Source: Comamonas sp. GB3 AK4-5
Lineage (GTDB): Bacteria; Pseudomonadota; Gammaproteobacteria; Burkholderiales; Burkholderiaceae_C
Direction of reading: 5' to 3'
DNA length: 64,000 nt
Assembly: GCF_041320665.1 (NCBI RefSeq)
Contig: NZ_CP166730.1
Coordinates: 4,712,001 to 4,776,000, forward strand
Position numbers and translations under genes: made by a program. The notes beneath the pieces were generated by a model, which saw only the letters and a program-made list of their open reading frames with translations, was not told the origin of the DNA and did not search any database. This document shows positions 9,746 through 17,955 of this stretch, one piece after another; within the stretch, counting starts at the first letter, position 1; each line of letters starts with the position of its first letter.

Positions 9746-10162
9746 ATGCCGACGTATGAGTTTCAAGTGGAAGTCGACACCCAATACCTGCCCATGCAAT
9801 CCGATCCGGAGCAGGGGGTGTACCGCTTTGCCTACACCATCACCATCACCAACGCGGGCGACACGGCCGCGCAGTTGGTGGCGCGCGAATGGCACATCCA
9901 TGATGCCCGTGGGGGCGAGCAACAGGTGCGCGGCCTGGGGGTGGTGGGGCGCCAGCCTTTGCTGCAGCCCGGCGAGTCGCACCGCTACACCAGTGGCTGC
10001 GAGTTGCCCACGCCCCAGGGCAGCATGCATGGCAGCTATCTGTGCGTGGCTGAAGACGCGGAAATCTTCCACACGCCCATTCCCTTGTTCGTGCTGGACG
10101 CAGAAGACGCCAGTGACGGGTCTGCGCCCCTCACTTCGCCGCCATCACGCGTGCTGCACTGA
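9746..10162 (+). CDS. apaG: ApaG domain protein
   Basis: 138 residues, slightly longer than the usual 125 or so because of a Ser/Pro tail. The ApaG beta-sandwich is recognisable: YRFAYTITITNAGDTAAQLVA, REWHIHDARGG, VRGLGVVGRQPLLQPGE, then YTSGCELPTPQGSMHGSY. The family is linked to divalent-cation homeostasis and diadenosine tetraphosphate levels, but the exact activity is not settled. The ATG at 9746 is chosen because the conserved fold begins directly after it; an in-frame ATG 14 codons earlier would overlap the rpe start region. The recombinase gene follows 21 bases later and is probably co-transcribed. Confidence 0.9.
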   Translation: MPTYEFQVEVDTQYLPMQSDPEQGVYRFAYTITITNAGDTAAQLVAREWHIHDARGGEQQVRGLGVVGRQPLLQPGESHRYTSGCELPTPQGSMHGSYLCVAEDAEIFHTPIPLFVLDAEDASDGSAPLTSPPSRVLH

Positions 10163-10183
10163 CGCCACCATGCACTGGAACGC

Positions 10184-12148
10184 ATGAAGCGCAACACTTA
10201 CGACCTTCCCCGCCTGCTGGCGGAACTAGACCCCCATGCCGATCTGGCCCACCGCCATCTCTGGCTGATCCATGTGATTGACTGGGTGCGCGCCGCGCGC
10301 CCTTCCACCGAAGCTGCCGTGGAGCGGGTGCGCCTGCTGCTGGACGCCTTGGAGGCCGACCCCGACGCCGCCGCCCGGCTGCAGCTGTGGTGGCAGCACT
10401 GCATCAACACCGTGGACATCACCACGCTGCTGGCCGATTTTGGCTTTGCGCCCCGCACGGCCTTCTTCAGCGAAGTCACAGAGCGCCTGCGCTACAAGCT
10501 GCTGCCGCACACGCCGGAGACCATAGACGCCTCCGAGCTGTTCGTGCTGGCCCTGCACGATGATTTTGATGTGCGCTGGCTGCAGGCGCTGGACGAGCCT
10601 CTGCTGCTGCGCCTGTCCGCGCTGTTGCAGCCCGAGGGCAGCGCCGGCGCCGGCTTCTGGCAGCACGCGCTGCTGGGCGCCATCACCTATTGCGCAGGGC
10701 AGATTCTGTCCACCGGCTTTGCGCCCGAGCTGCGCTTGCGCATGAGCGAGGAGATTCGCGACGCCCAACCGTTTCACGCCCTGATCCACGACGTGGAGAG
10801 TCTGCGTGTGGAGGTGGTGCACGGCCTGCGCACACCGGACCGGCTGGAGCAGGCCGAGGCCCGCTTGCGCGAGCGTCTGGATGCCTGCCGCGCCGCCGTC
10901 GGCTCGGTGTATGCGCATTTCGCTTCCGAAGGCATTTCCGTGGGCCTGGTGTTCCGCCTGCGCCAGCTGCGCACCCGCATCGTGCGCGTGCGCCAGTTGC
11001 TGGACTGCTTGCTGTCCGAGCGCCCCCAACTGGAAGCCGCCCGCCTGCTGGCCGGCTTTGTCTCCGTGGGCCGCGACCGCCACAGCCTGCGGGCGCTGTA
11101 TGACGCCAACTCCTCGCTGCTGGCCGCCAAGATCACCGAGCGCAGCGCGGAAACCGGCGACCACTACATCACCCGCACCCCGCGTGAATACCTGGGCATG
11201 GTGCGCCGCGCCGCCGGCGGTGGCCTGGTCATGTCCCTCACCACGCTGATCAAGCTGCTGCTGCATGCCCTGGCACTGTCGGCCTTCTGGGGCGGGTTTA
11301 TTGCGGGCATCAACTACGCCCTCAGCTTTGTGCTGATCCAGCTGCTGCATTTCACCGTCGCTACCAAGCAGCCGGCCATGACGGCGCCCGCCATGGCAGC
11401 CAAGCTCAAGGACCTGGAAGCCAGCAACGCCGTCGAAGACTTCGTCGACGAGGTGGCCAACCTCACCCGCTCGCAGGTCGCCGCCATCCTGGGCAATGTG
11501 CTGGTGGTGGCACCGGCCGCCTTGGGCCTGTCGCTGCTGTACCTGCACCTGTGGGGCAAGACTCCGCTGGACGCCATCCACGCGGTGCAGACGCTGGACT
11601 CGCTCAGCCTGCTGGGCCCTTCGCTGCTGTTTGCCGCCTTCACCGGCGTGCTGCTGTATGCCAGCAGCATTCTGGGCGGCTGGGCCGAGAACTGGTTTGT
11701 GCTGCGGCGCATGGACTCGGCCATACGCTACAACCCCAGCATCACCCAATTGCTGGGCAGCCAGCGTGCACAGCGCTGGTCCGACTTCCTGCGCCAGAAC
11801 ATCTCGGGTTTTACCTCCAATATCTCGCTGGGCTTTATGCTGGGCCTCACGCCCGCGATTGCGGGGTTTTTCGGACTCGGCCTGGAAGTGCGCCATGTCA
11901 CACTGTCTTCAGGCCAGATCGGCGTGGCTACTGCCTCGCTGGGCCTGGAAGTGCTGCACCTGCCTGCCTTCTGGTGGGCCGTGGCCATGCTGCCATTCAA
12001 CGGCGCACTGAACGTGCTGGTCAGTTTCTCCCTGGCATTTCGCACCGCCTTGCGCGCACACAACGTCACAGGCAAGGAGCGTTCGCGCATTTATGCTGCC
12101 ATCCGCCATCGGCTGCGTACCCGGCCGTTGAGCTTCTTCACTCCCTGA
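10184..12148 (+). CDS. Gcr-type site-specific recombinase family membrane protein
   Basis: 654 residues, typical of the betaproteobacterial family annotated as site-specific recombinase (Gcr, named in Neisseria). The first 330 residues are soluble and helical, with many Leu/Arg heptads. The second half has several long hydrophobic segments (for example about 350-390, 440-470, 480-510 and near the C-terminus 545-620), so it is an integral membrane protein. It lacks the catalytic signatures of tyrosine or serine recombinases, so the family name should be taken with caution. No mobile element surrounds it; it sits in an apparent operon behind apaG, which suggests a housekeeping envelope role rather than DNA mobility (inference). 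Confidence 0.8.
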   Translation: MKRNTYDLPRLLAELDPHADLAHRHLWLIHVIDWVRAARPSTEAAVERVRLLLDALEADPDAAARLQLWWQHCINTVDITTLLADFGFAPRTAFFSEVTERLRYKLLPHTPETIDASELFVLALHDDFDVRWLQALDEPLLLRLSALLQPEGSAGAGFWQHALLGAITYCAGQILSTGFAPELRLRMSEEIRDAQPFHALIHDVESLRVEVVHGLRTPDRLEQAEARLRERLDACRAAVGSVYAHFASEGISVGLVFRLRQLRTRIVRVRQLLDCLLSERPQLEAARLLAGFVSVGRDRHSLRALYDANSSLLAAKITERSAETGDHYITRTPREYLGMVRRAAGGGLVMSLTTLIKLLLHALALSAFWGGFIAGINYALSFVLIQLLHFTVATKQPAMTAPAMAAKLKDLEASNAVEDFVDEVANLTRSQVAAILGNVLVVAPAALGLSLLYLHLWGKTPLDAIHAVQTLDSLSLLGPSLLFAAFTGVLLYASSILGGWAENWFVLRRMDSAIRYNPSITQLLGSQRAQRWSDFLRQNISGFTSNISLGFMLGLTPAIAGFFGLGLEVRHVTLSSGQIGVATASLGLEVLHLPAFWWAVAMLPFNGALNVLVSFSLAFRTALRAHNVTGKERSRIYAAIRHRLRTRPLSFFTP

Positions 12149-12159
12149 CGTCGGCCATC

Positions 12160-12176
12160 GCCCTCTGCAGGAGGGC
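12160..12176 (+). terminator. Short hairpin after the recombinase gene
   Basis: GCCCTC and GAGGGC pair around TGCAG, 12 bases beyond the stop codon. No T-run follows, so it is at best a weak or Rho-assisted 3' end. Confidence 0.3.
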
Positions 12177-12274
12177 AGCGGCGGCCTTGCACCAGTGCGC
12201 TAGTTCATGGCGCCCACCGTGCTCCCTTGTGGGAGGGCGGCGGGCCCGGATACAACGACAACAAAGGAGGCGCC

Positions 12275-13552
12275 ATGGGCGACATGCTGAGTTTTTGGTC
12301 CCAGTGGCTGCGCCCCTCGGCGGGCCTGCCCACCGTGCAATGGGCCTTGCTGCTGGCCCTGGCCTCCATCGGCGGTTACTGGTGCCAGCGCTTCACAGGC
12401 GTGCCCAAGGTGGTGGGCTATGCCGTGGTCGGCACACTGGCCGGCCTACTGGGCATGACCGAGGCGCAATGGCCGCTGCACGGCCCCGTGCAATTCCTGT
12501 TGGAGCTGGGCGTGGCCGTGGTGCTGTTTGAATGCGGGGCACGCATCACGCTGCGCTGGTTTCGCCACAACCCCATGGTGCTGGTGCAAAGCGTGCTGGA
12601 GTCGGTGCTGACCTATGCGGCGGTCTACAGCACGCTGCGCTGGCTGGACATGCCGGCGGCAATCGCGGCATCGCTGGGCCTGATTGCCATGGCCTCTTCA
12701 CCGCTGCTGCTGCGCCGTGTCAGCGACGATATGCACGCCAGCGGACCGGTCACCGACCGCGCCATGGTGCTGGCCACGCTGTCCACGCTGTATGCGCTGA
12801 CGCTGGGCAGCGCCAAGGCGGAAATCTTTGCCCGCCCCAGCAATTCGCTGTTGGACGACCTCTCTCCCGTGCTGGTGGTGCTGGGCGTTTCGGTGCTGAT
12901 GGCCGCCGTGCTGGCAGGGCTGATACGCCTGTCGCTGCGGGTGATGAACCCCAGCAGCGAGAACACCTCCATCTTGATTCTGGCGCTGATTGCCGCCGCA
13001 TCGGCCGTGGCCGCCCACCTGGGGGGCTCGGCACCGCTGGCGGCGCTGCTGGCAGGCATGGTGCTCAAACAGCTGCACCCGCGCCCCTGGGTCTGGCCAC
13101 GCCAGTTGGGCACGGCCTCCAGTCTGCTGACCATGCTGAGCTTTGTGCTGGTGGCCAGCGTGTCCGCCAGCGCACCCTGGAACCTGTCGGTCACCGTGGC
13201 CGTTCTGGCCCTGGTGGCCGCACGGCTGCTGGCCAAGGCCGTGGGCGTGTCGCTGGGCAATATCGGCTCGGGCAGCAGCTGGCGCCAATCGGTCTGGGTG
13301 GCAGGTGCCATGGCCCCCATGTCCGCCGTGGCGCTGCTGCTGACCTCCCAATTCGCCCATGCCGCACCGGAGGCCGGGCAGCTGATTGCCAGCATCGCCC
13401 TGCCCGCCATCTTGCTGCTGGAGCTGGCCGGCGCCATGCTGGCCACGCTGTCCCTGTACCGCGCTGGCGAAGGCACGGGCTGGCGCGGTCTGCGGCGTAC
13501 CCCGTCGCGGCCTCCGGCTGCCACCACCGAAGGAGAGCGCGATGCCACTTGA
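12275..13552 (+). CDS. Cation:proton antiporter (CPA2/KefB-like membrane domain)
   Basis: 425 residues, almost entirely hydrophobic with about 12 predicted membrane segments and no C-terminal RCK/TrkA-N nucleotide-binding domain. Features fitting the Na+/H+ exchanger fold include [17 protein letters not shown] near the N-terminus, [16 protein letters not shown] (the conserved acidic helix) and [19 protein letters not shown]. Start chosen at 12275 because a strong ribosome-binding site AAAGGAGG ends four bases upstream; the longer frame from 12227 has none. It overlaps ybdK by 11 bases, indicating one transcript. The transported ion cannot be told from sequence. Confidence 0.8.
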   Translation: MGDMLSFWSQWLRPSAGLPTVQWALLLALASIGGYWCQRFTGVPKVVGYAVVGTLAGLLGMTEAQWPLHGPVQFLLELGVAVVLFECGARITLRWFRHNPMVLVQSVLESVLTYAAVYSTLRWLDMPAAIAASLGLIAMASSPLLLRRVSDDMHASGPVTDRAMVLATLSTLYALTLGSAKAEIFARPSNSLLDDLSPVLVVLGVSVLMAAVLAGLIRLSLRVMNPSSENTSILILALIAAASAVAAHLGGSAPLAALLAGMVLKQLHPRPWVWPRQLGTASSLLTMLSFVLVASVSASAPWNLSVTVAVLALVAARLLAKAVGVSLGNIGSGSSWRQSVWVAGAMAPMSAVALLLTSQFAHAAPEAGQLIASIALPAILLLELAGAMLATLSLYRAGEGTGWRGLRRTPSRPPAATTEGERDAT

Positions 13553-14663
13553 AGCCTTTCACCGCTCTGCGCCACTGACCCTGGGCGTGGAGCTGGAGTT
13601 GCAGCTGGTCAACACCCACGACTACGACCTGGCCCCCTACGCCGAAGACATGCTGCGCCTGATGCACAGGACACCGCTGCCCGGCTCCGTGGTGCCGGAG
13701 ATGACCAGCAGCATGATCGAAATCTCCACCGACATCTGCCACAGCGCGGCCGAGGTGCTGAGCCAGCTCTCGCCGATACGCGACGCCCTGGTCAAGAGCG
13801 CGGACAAGCTCAACATCGCCGTGATTGGCGGCGGCACCCACCCCTTCCAGCTGTGGCACCAGCAGCGCATCTACGACAAGCCACGCTTTCAGGAGCTGTC
13901 GGCGCTGTATGGCTATCTCTCCAAGCAATTCACCATCTTTGGCCAGCATGTGCACATCGGCTGCCCCGGCCCGGACGAAGCCCTGCTGATGCTGCACCGC
14001 ATGAGCCGCTACATCCCGCATTGCATTGCGCTGTCGGCCAGCAGCCCTTATGTGCAGGGCCAGGACACGGCCTTTGACTCGGCCCGACTGAACTCGGTGT
14101 TTGCCTTTCCGCTGTCGGGCCGCGCGCCCTGCCTGCTCACCTGGCAGGAATTCGAGCAGTACTTCGACAAGATGACCGCCACCGGCGTGGTCAAGAGCAT
14201 GAAGGACTTCTACTGGGACATACGCCCCAAGCCCGAGTTCGGCACCATCGAAATCCGCGTCTTCGACACCCCGCTGACCATTGAACGCGCCGCCGCCCTG
14301 GCCGGCTATGTGCAATCGCTGGCAGCCTGGTTCATCGACACCCAGCCCTTCACGCCGCAGGAAGACGACTACCTGGTCTATACCTACAACCGCTTCCAGG
14401 CCTGCCGCTTTGGCCTGGATGCGGTCTATGTGGACCCCGCCACCGGCGGCCACCTGCCGCTGGCCGAGCATATTCTGCAGACCATGGACCTGATTGCCCC
14501 GCAGGCCGAACGCCTGGGCGCCATGCCCGCGCTGCAGATGCTGCGCACCGACATCCAGCGCCGCCACAACGACGCCCGCTGGCTGCGCGAGCGCCAGCAG
14601 GACGAGCAGTTGCTGGCCGAAGTGGTGCGGCAAGCGGGATTGAGGTTTAGAGGCTCCCCCTGA
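13542..14663 (+). CDS. ybdK: YbdK-type carboxylate-amine ligase (glutamate-cysteine ligase family 2)
   Basis: 373 residues, normal for the family. The GCS2 fold is clear: [19 protein letters not shown] at the start, [12 protein letters not shown], the His-rich [28 protein letters not shown], and [11 protein letters not shown]. The E. coli relative has weak gamma-glutamylcysteine synthetase activity; the physiological substrate is unknown. The ATG at 13542 has AAGGAGAG five to six bases upstream and lies inside the end of the antiporter gene. Its stop codon TGA (14661-14663) is the TGA of the CCCCCTGA motif that opens a dispersed repeat, so the repeat has been accommodated right at, or has replaced, the original gene end. 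Confidence 0.85.
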   Translation: MPLEAFHRSAPLTLGVELELQLVNTHDYDLAPYAEDMLRLMHRTPLPGSVVPEMTSSMIEISTDICHSAAEVLSQLSPIRDALVKSADKLNIAVIGGGTHPFQLWHQQRIYDKPRFQELSALYGYLSKQFTIFGQHVHIGCPGPDEALLMLHRMSRYIPHCIALSASSPYVQGQDTAFDSARLNSVFAFPLSGRAPCLLTWQEFEQYFDKMTATGVVKSMKDFYWDIRPKPEFGTIEIRVFDTPLTIERAAALAGYVQSLAAWFIDTQPFTPQEDDYLVYTYNRFQACRFGLDAVYVDPATGGHLPLAEHILQTMDLIAPQAERLGAMPALQMLRTDIQRRHNDARWLRERQQDEQLLAEVVRQAGLRFRGSP

Positions 14664-14787
14664 GTCGCCTACGGCGCCTTCCCCCTCTCTGGCGCTGCGC
14701 GCCGGAGGGAGAGGCAGCCTCGCTGCCCCAGGCCTGGGACACGCCAGTTTTTTGCGCGCAGCCCTGGCGAAAGGGGCATGGCATGCG
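14656..14787 (+). repeat. Dispersed gene-end repeat, copy A
   Basis: Begins CCCCCTGA, continues with a GGCGCC-type hairpin and a pyrimidine block paired with a purine block (CCCCCTCTCTGGCG ... CGCCGGAGGGAGAG). It then switches to a segment (14761-14787) identical over 27 bases to 46721-46747 in copy C. It lies in the orientation of ybdK and contains its stop codon. Confidence 0.75.
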
Positions 14788-14870
14788 GCAGGGGAGTGCG
14801 CGCCCCTGTCTTGGGTGCTGCCCCCTCCCCCGCCGGGGGGAGGCAGGGATGGGACTTGGCTCCGGTATTT

Positions 14871-14908
14871 CTCCCTCGCCCCTTCGGGGAGAGGGCTGGG
14901 GTGAGGGG
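14871..14908. repeat. GC-rich hairpin repeat (CTCCCTCG type)
   Basis: CTCCCTCGCCCC and a complementary GGGGAGAGGG flank the loop TTC. A very similar hairpin is at 46788-46817. This kind of CTC-CCC/GGG-GAG hairpin is a common intergenic repeat in proteobacteria (from memory). It lies in the gap beyond ybdK. Confidence 0.5.
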
Positions 14909-15030
14909 GCTCCCGCAAAAAAGCACCTCCGGCCTGGGCCAGGATTTCAAGCCAAATCCCCTGATTAGCTACATGCCTCAGATGAAGCCTCACTCCGAAT
15001 TGCGCTACTGCGCGGATATGACGTCCTGAG

Positions 15031-15664
15031 GCCGGGTCTCGCCCCGGCAGGCGAGGTACTTTTCTTGCTCGTGCAAGCAAAGTACCCAAAAGAACACGCC
15101 CCTACTGCCCATGTCCCTTCGCTTCGCTGCGGGCAAGCTCGGTGCTCGATCCCAGGGCGGTGCCGCAGAACTCGCGGCGCGGCTATGCCGCTCTGCTCAA
15201 ACATGCTGCGGCAAGCTTGACCACGAAGCAGCTGTGTCCTGCGGCACAGCTGCCCGCCCCGCGCTCTGCGCGCCGAGCCATGGGCAGAAGGGGAAAACGG
15301 GAACCGAATACCCGCCCTGCGCGGGCTGCGCTGTAGACGAGCCTTATCTCCAAACCCTCGACGCCTGGTGCTTCGCCACACTGCTGGCGCCGCGGCTCTT
15401 CCCCTTCTATACACGCCTGCGGCGCACAGCACACAGGGCCGCATGGCTGCCGTAGGACAGCCATGCTTCGTAGACTGACTTGCCGCGGCTGTTCGAGCGG
15501 AGCGCTGCAAGCGCGCAGCGAGTTTTGCGGCAGGCCCTGTGTGTTGGGTGGCGCAGGTTGCCCCAGCGCGACAGCGCAGGGGTCGGGGATAGCAAGGGCG
15601 TGTTCTTTGGCTCCTTTCTTGCACGAGCAAGAAAGGAGCTCGCCCGCCGGGGCGAACTCCCGGC
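15031..15664. repeat. 634 bp imperfect giant palindrome (inverted-repeat element)
   Basis: The left end (15031-15101) reads GCCGGGTCTCGCCCCGGCAG and onward through CTTGCTCGTGCAAG to AAAGAACACGCCC. The reverse complement of the right end (15597-15664) reads almost the same, starting GCCGGGAGTTCGCCCCGGCG and ending AAAGAACACGCCC. The similarity continues inwards: bases 15161-15260 match the reverse complement of about 15425-15535 (shared CTGCCGCA-AACTCG, GCGGCAAG, ACGAAGCA), and the GAAGGGGAA motif recurs near the centre. Each arm carries its own small hairpin, including a perfect 12-bp stem at 15611-15638 (CTCCTTTCTTGC / GCAAGAAAGGAG). No real gene is present; frames here are low-complexity Ala/Arg/Cys-rich translations. 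Confidence 0.7.
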
Positions 15665-15769
15665 TTCGGAACATCACTTCACAACAGTGCCTGAGACAAG
15701 TATCCAATCAGGTCAAACCTTCTTGAAACCCTTTATACAAAAGCATGAGAAGCTCTTTTTTCAAGAGCA

Positions 15770-16654
15770 TCAACGCACGGCCTCAATGGTCTTTTTCGGC
15801 CAGGTCGCCAACGCCAGCCCGGCCACCACCACCAAGGTGCCCCACACATCGCTGCCGCGCAAAGCGGTGCCAAACACCAGGGCCGACAGCACAATGCCAA
15901 AGACCGGATTGAGCAAATGAAAGCTGCTGGCCTGGGCCACGCCAATGCGGCGCAGCAGGGCCAGCCAGAGCAGGAAGTCGGCAATCGATACCAGCAGCAC
16001 CAGATGGGCAAAGGCCAACAGGTAGTCGGGGTGCTGCAAGGCGGAAAACGCCTGCGGCAGATGTGGTGCAAAAGGCAGCATGGCCAAAGCCCCCACCAGG
16101 TTTTGCAGGCCGTTGAGCAGCAGCGGATCATGCTGCGCAGCACGGCGCCGGTACCACACGGTGCTGGCGGCAAATGACAGGGTGCCCAGCAGCACCAGCA
16201 ACATGCCATAGGGCTCGGCGCCGCCCTGCATGCGTGCGGACAGCACCAGGTAGACGCCGCCAAAACCGGTGACCACGCCCGCCAGTTGCGGCCAGGTACA
16301 GCGGCTGCCGCTGATGACGGACAACGCAATGGCAAAGAACGGGGCGGTGGACACAATCAGTACCGTGGCCTCGGGCGACACCGTGCGCAGCCCAAGAAAA
16401 GACAGGCCCAGGTACAAGGCATTGTTGAAGACACCCAGCACCACCGCATTCGCCAACAGCGCCTGGCTGCGCCATGCAGCCGCAGGCCGCGTCCGCAATG
16501 CCCAGGCCAGCATCAGGCAACCGGCCACGGCAAAACGGGCGCACAGCAAGGACATGGGATCGATGTGGACCAAAGCCACTTTGCCGGCCACAAAGGCCGA
16601 GGCCCACAGCACACTGAACAGACTGCCCGCCCAAAAAATCGGCATCCGCTGCAT
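15770..16654 (-). CDS. EamA/DMT-family transporter
   Basis: 294 residues with ten hydrophobic segments arranged as two EamA halves (about 5-135 and 150-285), as in drug/metabolite transporters of the RhaT/YdcZ type. Recognisable pieces are WASAFVAGKVAL at the start, TVSPEATVLIVSTAPFFAIAL in the first half, and SSFHLLNPVFGIVLSALVFG in the second. The ATG at 16654 is chosen because GGGGAG lies eight bases upstream and the preceding in-frame stretch is antisense to thiL. The substrate is unknown. It is convergent with the large palindrome element on one side and divergent from thiL on the other, with about 195 bases between the two starts. Confidence 0.85.
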   Translation of the reverse strand: MQRMPIFWAGSLFSVLWASAFVAGKVALVHIDPMSLLCARFAVAGCLMLAWALRTRPAAAWRSQALLANAVVLGVFNNALYLGLSFLGLRTVSPEATVLIVSTAPFFAIALSVISGSRCTWPQLAGVVTGFGGVYLVLSARMQGGAEPYGMLLVLLGTLSFAASTVWYRRRAAQHDPLLLNGLQNLVGALAMLPFAPHLPQAFSALQHPDYLLAFAHLVLLVSIADFLLWLALLRRIGVAQASSFHLLNPVFGIVLSALVFGTALRGSDVWGTLVVVAGLALATWPKKTIEAVR

Positions 16655-16850
16655 AGGACGTACTCCCCGGTGCAAGCCAGGCTGCGCACCACCCGCAAGC
16701 TGCCCGCAACCCTTCATTGTGGGCAGCCAGGCGCGCAAAAGACAAGCGTGAAAAACCTGTGCCTGCGGCAAGCCCAGGTTGATGCCACCGCGCCGAAGCC
16801 GCCGCACAAAACCCCGACAATCCGGGGCTTGTGCTTGGAGGACATAGCCC

Positions 16851-17828
16851 GTGGGTGAATTCGATCTGATCCGCCGTTTTTTCCAGCGCCCCGTGCGCCG
16901 CGCCGCCTTGGGCGTGGGCGATGACTGCGCGCTGCTGGCGCCCGCGCCCGGCATGCAGCTGGCCGTGTCCTGCGACATGCTGGTAGAGGGCCGGCATTTT
17001 TTTGCCGATGTGGAGCCGCGCCTGCTGGGCCACAAGGCCCTGGCCGTCAACCTCAGCGATCTGGCCGCCAGCGGCACCGCGCCCCTGGCCTTTACGCTGG
17101 CCCTGTCGCTGCCCCGTGCCGATGAGGCATGGTGCGCCGCCTTTGCCCAGGGCCTGCTGGCCCTGGCCGACCAGCATGACTGCGAGCTCATAGGCGGCGA
17201 CACCACGGCCGGGCCGCTGAATATCTGCATCACCGTCTTTGGGGAAGTGCCCAGCGGCCAGGCCCTGCTGCGCAGCGGCGCACGGGCGGGGGATGACATC
17301 TGGGTCAGCGGCCATCTGGGCGACGCCCGCCTCGCGCTGGAGGCACTGCTGGACCAACACCCGCTGCCCCCAGATTTGCTGGCCGCCACCCGCACGCGGC
17401 TGGAAGCGCCCACGCCCCGCGTGGCTCTGGGTCTGGCGCTGCGCGGCATTGCCAGCAGCGCGCTGGACGTGAGCGACGGCCTGCTGGGTGACCTGGGCCA
17501 TATCCTGAAAGCCAGCGGCGTGGGCGCCTGCATAGACTGCAGCCTGACTACGCCTTTGATAGCGGCCTACGCAGACATACAGCGTTCCGACACCATTTTT
17601 GACCGTGATTTCCTGCGCCTGTGCACCCTGGCAGGTGGCGATGATTACGAGCTGTGCTTTACCGCCCCGGCAGCGGCCCGCGCAGCCGTGCTGCAGGCCG
17701 GCGCCAGCAGCGCCACCCCCGTGACGCGCATAGGCCGCATCGAGGCCGAACCCGGCCTGCGGGTGGTCGATGGCGAAGGCCTGCCGGTGACCACACGGTT
17801 CGCCTCCTTCGACCATTTCGCGGGTTGA
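16851..17828 (+). CDS. thiL: Thiamine-monophosphate kinase
   Basis: 325 residues, full length. Phosphorylates thiamine monophosphate to the cofactor thiamine diphosphate. The N-terminal GEFDLIRRFF, GDDCALLAP, DMLVEGRHFF, GHKALAVNLSDLAASG, LIGGDTTAGPL and the C-terminal GGDDYELCFT are all family signatures, including the Asp residues that bind Mg-ATP. GTG start at 16851 with TTGGAGGA eight bases upstream. In most proteobacteria pgpA follows immediately; here a TerD-domain gene lies between. tkt at the end of the window needs the cofactor this enzyme makes. Confidence 0.95.
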   Translation: MGEFDLIRRFFQRPVRRAALGVGDDCALLAPAPGMQLAVSCDMLVEGRHFFADVEPRLLGHKALAVNLSDLAASGTAPLAFTLALSLPRADEAWCAAFAQGLLALADQHDCELIGGDTTAGPLNICITVFGEVPSGQALLRSGARAGDDIWVSGHLGDARLALEALLDQHPLPPDLLAATRTRLEAPTPRVALGLALRGIASSALDVSDGLLGDLGHILKASGVGACIDCSLTTPLIAAYADIQRSDTIFDRDFLRLCTLAGGDDYELCFTAPAAARAAVLQAGASSATPVTRIGRIEAEPGLRVVDGEGLPVTTRFASFDHFAG

Positions 17829-17955
17829 AACCCTCTATGATGCGAATGGGTGGCTATGCAGATCCTTCCTTCTCACTCTTTTGAAATCTAGGGTCTGCGC
17901 TCTCCATCCTCTTGATATGGGCGCGTGCAGCAATGCAGGCGCTCTTTTTTTTGCC

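Noticed and set aside
10184..12148. Mobile genetic element implied by the name site-specific recombinase
   Set aside because: The protein is a multi-pass membrane protein without catalytic recombinase motifs, and no attachment sites, repeats or phage genes flank it.
13191..15089. Long minus-strand frame antisense to the antiporter and ybdK, reaching the repeat region
   Set aside because: Covers two recognisable plus-strand genes; composition is typical of reverse-complement reading of GC-rich genes.
15111..15726. Several short frames in both directions within the giant palindrome
   Set aside because: Low-complexity, Cys/Ala/Arg-rich peptides encoded by an inverted-repeat element; similar peptides are often misannotated as hypothetical proteins.
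16128..17816. Long minus-strand frame across thiL and the EamA region
   Set aside because: Its parts correspond to antisense thiL and a wrong frame of the EamA gene; no family resemblance.
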